Of a DNA stretch of 8,904 nucleotides, positions 5,753 to 8,904 are shown piece by piece. How positions within the stretch are numbered: position 1 is the stretch's first letter; each line of letters opens with the position of its first letter. This DNA comes from Ktedonobacteraceae bacterium (lineage in GTDB: Bacteria; Chloroflexota; Ktedonobacteria; Ktedonobacterales; Ktedonobacteraceae). Below the pieces are notes generated by a model. That model did not search any database and had not been told where the DNA came from. It saw only the letters and a list, made by a program, of their open reading frames with translations. The DNA lies in contig JAFMRP010000141.1 of the NCBI GenBank assembly GCA_017354095.1, positions 1 to 8,904 on the forward strand, given 5' to 3'. The translations under genes were made by a program, and so were the position numbers.

Positions 5753-7492
5753 ATGCCACACGACGCACAACAGTTGCGGAGCCAACGACTCCGCGCCGTG
5801 AATTTCCAGGGCGATGCGCTCCGCCTGGGCATGAATTGGACCGAAGAGGATCTTGCCAAGCCGCAGGTGCTGGTAGAGAGTGCCTATGGCATGGGGCATC
5901 CAGGCACCTTCCACTTCCGACAACTGATCGAAGAGGTCAGCAATGGCGTGTACGAGGCTGGGGGCAAACCAGGCATTTTCACCGTCAGTGACATCTGCGA
6001 TGGAGTCGTCCAGGCGACGAACGGCATGTGCTATTCGCTGATTTCACGCGATATCATGGCCGCTATGGTAGAGATCCATGCCCTGGGCCATCCTCACGAT
6101 GGCATGGTACTGATCTCTGGTAACGACAAATCGGTGCCAGCGCATCTGGTTGCCATGGCACGTTGCAACTTGCCCGCCATTCATCTGCCAGGTGGAACGC
6201 AGTTGAATGCCCCTGATTACGTGACTTCGGATCAGATGTGGCCCATGGGTGCTGCAGTTGAGAGAGGGGAGACCCCCAAAGAGGATCTAGAGCTTGCCCA
6301 GCGCGGAGCCTGTCCAACCTGCGGCGCGTGCCAGTTTATGGGCAGCGCCAGCACAGGCCAGGTACTGGCTGAGGCGCTGGGACTTGCCCTGCCTGGCTCT
6401 GCACTCGTTCCAGAGCCACTGACGAAACTCTTACGCTATGCCCGCGCGACCGGCAAGCAGATCCTCCGCTTGATTGAGAAGAACATTACCCCTGCCCGCA
6501 TCCTGACGCGCGAGGCGTTTGAGAACGCGATCATCCTCCACGCCGCCATTGGCGGATCGACGAATGCCCTGCTCCATCTGCCAGCAGTGGCACGCGAGAT
6601 CGGAGTCGAGATCACCATCGATGACTTCGACAGCATCCATCGCCGCGTTCCGGTACTGGCCAATGTCAAAACCACCGGTCGCTATCCGGTCGAATACTTC
6701 TGGTATGCGGGCGGCGTTCCTGCTGTCATGCTCGAGCTACGTGACCTTTTGCATCTGGATTGTCTCACCGTTACTGGCAAGACGTTGGGCGCGAACCTGG
6801 AGGAGATCGAACACAATCGGTTCTTTTTTGCCGAACGGCTTGGCTACTTGCGCAACGTCAAAGTGTCCAGAAGCGAAATTATCCGTCCGCGCTCCGATCC
6901 CTTCGGAACAGAGGGCGGCGTGGCCGTGCTGCGTGGTAACCTCGCGCCTGGAGGAGCCATGGTCAAAACCTTCTCGGTCCCCCGGGAGATGCACACCCAT
7001 ATTGGACCAGCGCGCATTTTTGACTTTGAGGAGGAGACGATCAAGGCTCTGGTGGACCGCCAGATTACGCCAGGCGATGTAGTGGTCATTCGCTACGAGG
7101 GGCCGCGCGCCAATGGGATGCCAGAAATGTATTTCGCTTCGGCGATTCTCTCCTCTGATCCTACACTCAATAGCACGACCGCTCTGGTCACCGACGGGCG
7201 CTATTCCGGCGCGATGAAAGGGCCCTGTATCGGGCATGTCACACCGGAGGCCCTGGATGGCGGCCCGATTGCCCTGGTCGAAGAGGGCGATTTGATTGAA
7301 ATCAATATTCCCGAACGGCGACTGGCCATCGTTGGGACTCACAAGGAACGTCTTCATGAAAATGAGGTGGAACGCATCCTCGCTGATCGCCGACGCCACT
7401 GGACGCCACCGGAGCCGCGCCATAGTAAGGGCATTCTGTCTCTGTATGCCCGCGTCGCTCGCGGCGCATCCGATGGAGCCTCCATCAACTAG
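5753..7492 (+). CDS. IlvD/Edd family dehydratase, probable sugar-acid (gluconate/xylonate type)
   Basis: A 579-residue member of the family holding dihydroxy-acid, 6-phosphogluconate and pentonate/gluconate dehydratases, which use an Fe-S cluster and Mg2+ to turn 2,3-dihydroxy acids into 2-keto-3-deoxy acids. N-terminal landmarks are YGMGHPGTFHFRQL near 45-58 and SDICDG at 79-84, where D83 matches a Mg ligand. GNDKSVPAHL at 123-132 keeps the Asp-Lys pair (D125, K126), but N124 replaces the usual cysteine. CPTCGAC spans 187-193. The C-terminal domain has GGVAVLRGNLAPGGAMVKT, VVVIRYEGP near 443-451 and TDGRYSG at 480-486, the family's TDGR(F/Y)SG with the catalytic serine. I chose the ATG at 5753; an in-frame GTG at 5744 is equally possible because neither has a strong ribosome binding site. 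Context between glucose dehydrogenase and an Eda-like aldolase favours gluconate to KDG over branched-chain amino acid synthesis. Substrate is inferred. Confidence 0.82.
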   Translation: MPHDAQQLRSQRLRAVNFQGDALRLGMNWTEEDLAKPQVLVESAYGMGHPGTFHFRQLIEEVSNGVYEAGGKPGIFTVSDICDGVVQATNGMCYSLISRDIMAAMVEIHALGHPHDGMVLISGNDKSVPAHLVAMARCNLPAIHLPGGTQLNAPDYVTSDQMWPMGAAVERGETPKEDLELAQRGACPTCGACQFMGSASTGQVLAEALGLALPGSALVPEPLTKLLRYARATGKQILRLIEKNITPARILTREAFENAIILHAAIGGSTNALLHLPAVAREIGVEITIDDFDSIHRRVPVLANVKTTGRYPVEYFWYAGGVPAVMLELRDLLHLDCLTVTGKTLGANLEEIEHNRFFFAERLGYLRNVKVSRSEIIRPRSDPFGTEGGVAVLRGNLAPGGAMVKTFSVPREMHTHIGPARIFDFEEETIKALVDRQITPGDVVVIRYEGPRANGMPEMYFASAILSSDPTLNSTTALVTDGRYSGAMKGPCIGHVTPEALDGGPIALVEEGDLIEINIPERRLAIVGTHKERLHENEVERILADRRRHWTPPEPRHSKGILSLYARVARGASDGASIN

Positions 7493-7516
7493 AACTGGCC
7501 GGAATGCGCTCCTGTC

Positions 7517-7577
7517 TGTGGAGCCGAAAGCACGCATCTAGCGCTGATGCTGCCTGAGAGGCAGCATCGGCTCCACA
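7517..7577 (+). promoter_or_regulatory. Two-tier hairpin element between dehydratase and hydroxyacid dehydrogenase genes
   Basis: An outer pair, TGTGGAGCC (7517-7525) with GGCTCCACA (7569-7577), encloses a perfect inner hairpin, GATGCTGCC (7546-7554) with GGCAGCATC (7560-7568) and a TGAGA loop. On the 3' side the two arms are directly adjacent and could stack. On the 5' side 20 unpaired bases (7526-7545) bulge out. All 18 pairs are Watson-Crick. No T-run follows, so it is unlikely to be a simple intrinsic terminator. It sits 40 bases before the next start codon. Likely roles are an mRNA processing or stability element, a regulatory leader, or a tiny inverted-repeat mobile element. I recognise no known riboswitch. 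Confidence 0.6.
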
Positions 7578-7617
7578 AACTGAGACGCAGATCCCTTTAC
7601 AAGAAACGAGAGATGGT

Positions 7618-8640
7618 ATGCAGAAACACGAGAAACAGATTGTGGTGATCGCTGACTATGACTATAGCGATGTTGACATCGAACGCGCGATAATCGAAGG
7701 GGCTGGCCTGGAACTGATTGCAGCGCAGTGCAAGAGCGAGGACGAAGTGATCGATGTTGCCCAATACGCGCACGCCATTATCGCGCAGTATGCGCCGATA
7801 AGCTCGAAAGTGATCAATGCCCTGGTTCGCTGCCGGGTGATTGCGCGCTATGGTACGGGGGTGGACATTGTGGATGTGGACGCGGCCACGCGGCGCAATA
7901 TCCTGGTCACTAATGTCCCAAATGACTGGTGTGAGAATGAGGTCGCGGATCATGCCGTGGCCCTGCTGCTCGCTCTTGCACGCAAGCTACGCACCTATGA
8001 CTGCGCAACGCGTACCGGGGTCTGGAGTTGGCAGTCTGGACAGCCGATCTACCGATTACGCGACCGCGTTCTGGGTCTGTTGGCGTTCGGGGCCATTGCG
8101 CGGGCGATCGCAGCCCGAGCGAGCGCTTTTGGCATGCGTGTCATTGCTTACGACCCCTATATGTCAGCTGCGGACATTACGGCCCATAGGGCCACTCCGG
8201 TCTCGTTCGACGAACTGCTCGAGCAGGCGGACTACCTGGTGATTCAGGCACCGCTGACTGCGGAAACACACCATCTGATCGGAGAGGCGCAATTCCGGCG
8301 CATGAAGCCAGAAGCGTTCCTTATCAATACGGCACGCGGCCCTATTGTTGATGATCGCGCCCTATACCAGGCGTTGAAAGAAGGCTGGATCGCGGGAGCG
8401 GGCCTAGACGATATTGAGGAAGAGCCGGCGAAGGTACGTGGCTGGAAACCCACGAATCCGCTGTTCAGTCTGGACAACGTGCTTATCACGCCGCATGCCG
8501 CCTACTACTCGGAAGAGTCGATCCATACGGTACGCGATTTTGCCACGCATGAAGTGGTGCGAGTGCTCACGGGGCAGCCTCCACTCTCGCCAGTCAACGC
8601 GGTCCAACTCGCTAAAGGTCATCCAACACCATCAGCCTGA
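7618..8640 (+). CDS. D-isomer-specific 2-hydroxyacid dehydrogenase (CtBP/phosphoglycerate-dehydrogenase-like)
   Basis: A 340-residue NAD(P)-dependent enzyme of the formate/D-glycerate dehydrogenase superfamily, which interconverts 2-keto acids and D-2-hydroxy acids. The substrate domain opens with IVVIADYDYSDVD; RYGTGVDIVDVDAA near 77-90 is the family's start of the hinge region. The cofactor domain runs from about 100 to 290. The catalytic triad is visible: R240 in NTARGPIVDD, E269 in DDIEEEP and H293 in ITPHAAYYSEES. The phosphate-binding turn reads GLLAFGAIA (153-161), so two of the three usual glycines are alanine. D179 in YDPY, the usual NAD-preferring acidic residue, is present. There is no ACT domain, unlike long SerA forms. 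GAGAG (7608-7612) precedes the ATG by 5 bases. In this operon it might reduce 2-ketogluconate to gluconate or act on hydroxypyruvate/glycerate from the triose branch; the true substrate cannot be read from the sequence. Confidence 0.83.
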   Translation: MQKHEKQIVVIADYDYSDVDIERAIIEGAGLELIAAQCKSEDEVIDVAQYAHAIIAQYAPISSKVINALVRCRVIARYGTGVDIVDVDAATRRNILVTNVPNDWCENEVADHAVALLLALARKLRTYDCATRTGVWSWQSGQPIYRLRDRVLGLLAFGAIARAIAARASAFGMRVIAYDPYMSAADITAHRATPVSFDELLEQADYLVIQAPLTAETHHLIGEAQFRRMKPEAFLINTARGPIVDDRALYQALKEGWIAGAGLDDIEEEPAKVRGWKPTNPLFSLDNVLITPHAAYYSEESIHTVRDFATHEVVRVLTGQPPLSPVNAVQLAKGHPTPSA

Positions 8641-8658
8641 ACAGCAAAGGGCAAGAGC

Positions 8659-8904
8659 ATGACGGAACCATTTGAGGAGTTGGCTCAGATCGGCCTGGTG
8701 CCGGTGGTTACAATCAACCAATCCCAGGATGCCGTGCCGCTTGTACGCGCCCTTCTCCAGGGCGGGATAGCATGTGCTGAGGTTACGTTCCGTACTCCAG
8801 TTGCAGAAGAGGCAATCCGCAGGATGAGCGGGGAATGCTCCGCGGCACTGGTTGGAGCAGGAACTGTGCTCACCGTACACCAGGCAGAACGAGCCGTCAG
8901 AGCG
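8659..8904 (+). CDS. KDPG/KHG aldolase family, N-terminal part (cut by window end)
   Basis: The frame opens at the ATG at 8659 and stays open for 82 codons to the last base, so only the N-terminal part, under half of a usual aldolase of about 200 to 215 residues, is visible. GLVPVVTI near 12-19 is the first barrel strand. AEVTFRTP at 40-47 carries E41, matching the catalytic glutamate of Eda, and the arginine that follows. EEAIRRM near 50-56 and LVGAGTVLT near 64-72 are further family signatures. The Schiff-base lysine should lie beyond the edge. AAAGGG (8646-8651) sits 7 bases upstream, and the gene starts only 18 bases after the previous stop, so the two are almost surely co-transcribed. 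Eda-type enzymes cleave KDPG to pyruvate and glyceraldehyde 3-phosphate; some also accept non-phosphorylated or other keto-deoxy acids. Which applies here is unknown. Confidence 0.85.
   Translation, partial: MTEPFEELAQIGLVPVVTINQSQDAVPLVRALLQGGIACAEVTFRTPVAEEAIRRMSGECSAALVGAGTVLTVHQAERAVRA

Noticed and set aside
5753..7492. Assignment as the branched-chain amino acid enzyme ilvD
   Set aside because: Neighbours are sugar-oxidation genes with no ilv genes nearby, and the cysteine pattern departs from standard IlvD; the generic family call is safer.
6737..7537. 266-residue minus-strand open frame
   Set aside because: Lies antisense to the dehydratase, whose protein motifs are unmistakable; the antisense product has no recognisable domain.
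7546..7568. Inner hairpin as an intrinsic terminator
   Set aside because: No T-run follows on either strand; the bases after it form the outer stem instead.
1..8904. CRISPR array, defence island, phage or toxin-antitoxin system
   Set aside because: No regularly spaced repeats, nucleases, integrases or small paired genes were seen; the content is metabolic.

Overview
The window is about 8.9 kb, and every convincing gene lies on the + strand. Six complete genes and one gene cut by the right edge follow a gene-poor leader of about 790 bases. GC content is moderate. The gene set (a DUF308/HdeD-type membrane protein, a bacterial eRF1-like release-factor homologue, an intracellular GH15 hydrolase and an archaeal-style zinc glucose dehydrogenase) fits a soil-type member of the Chloroflexota such as a Ktedonobacteria-like organism. 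That placement is an inference from gene style, not from a marker gene.

Layout. Bases 1-793 hold no confident gene, only a possible 3' end of an upstream gene, a short SD-led mini-ORF, several small inverted or direct repeats and a candidate promoter. Bases 794-2529 hold two genes with a stress or quality-control flavour: a six-helix HdeD-like membrane protein and a Vms1/baeRF-type peptidyl-tRNA hydrolase homologue. Bases 2581-8904 hold a carbohydrate block: GH15 glucoamylase/trehalase, Zn-dependent glucose 1-dehydrogenase, IlvD/Edd-family sugar-acid dehydratase, D-2-hydroxyacid dehydrogenase and the start of a KDPG-aldolase-family gene (eda-like).

How the genes may work together. The carbohydrate block reads as a pathway in nearly metabolic order. 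A cytoplasmic GH15 enzyme releases glucose, the dehydrogenase oxidises it to gluconolactone/gluconate, the dehydratase makes 2-keto-3-deoxygluconate (KDG), and the aldolase cleaves KDG or its phosphate to pyruvate plus a triose. This is a non- or semi-phosphorylative Entner-Doudoroff (ED) route. The 2-hydroxyacid dehydrogenase in the middle has no fixed place in that route; reducing 2-ketogluconate to gluconate, or acting on glycerate/hydroxypyruvate, are possible roles. No kinase and no regulator gene is inside the window.

Most unusual signals. The dehydratase appears to lack one of the usual Fe-S cysteines (GNDK where CDK is expected). A two-tier RNA-like hairpin with perfect 9-bp arms sits between the dehydratase and the hydroxyacid dehydrogenase. 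A perfect 6-5-6 palindrome sits just ahead of the dehydratase. I saw no tRNA, rRNA, CRISPR array, intact insertion sequence or defence system.
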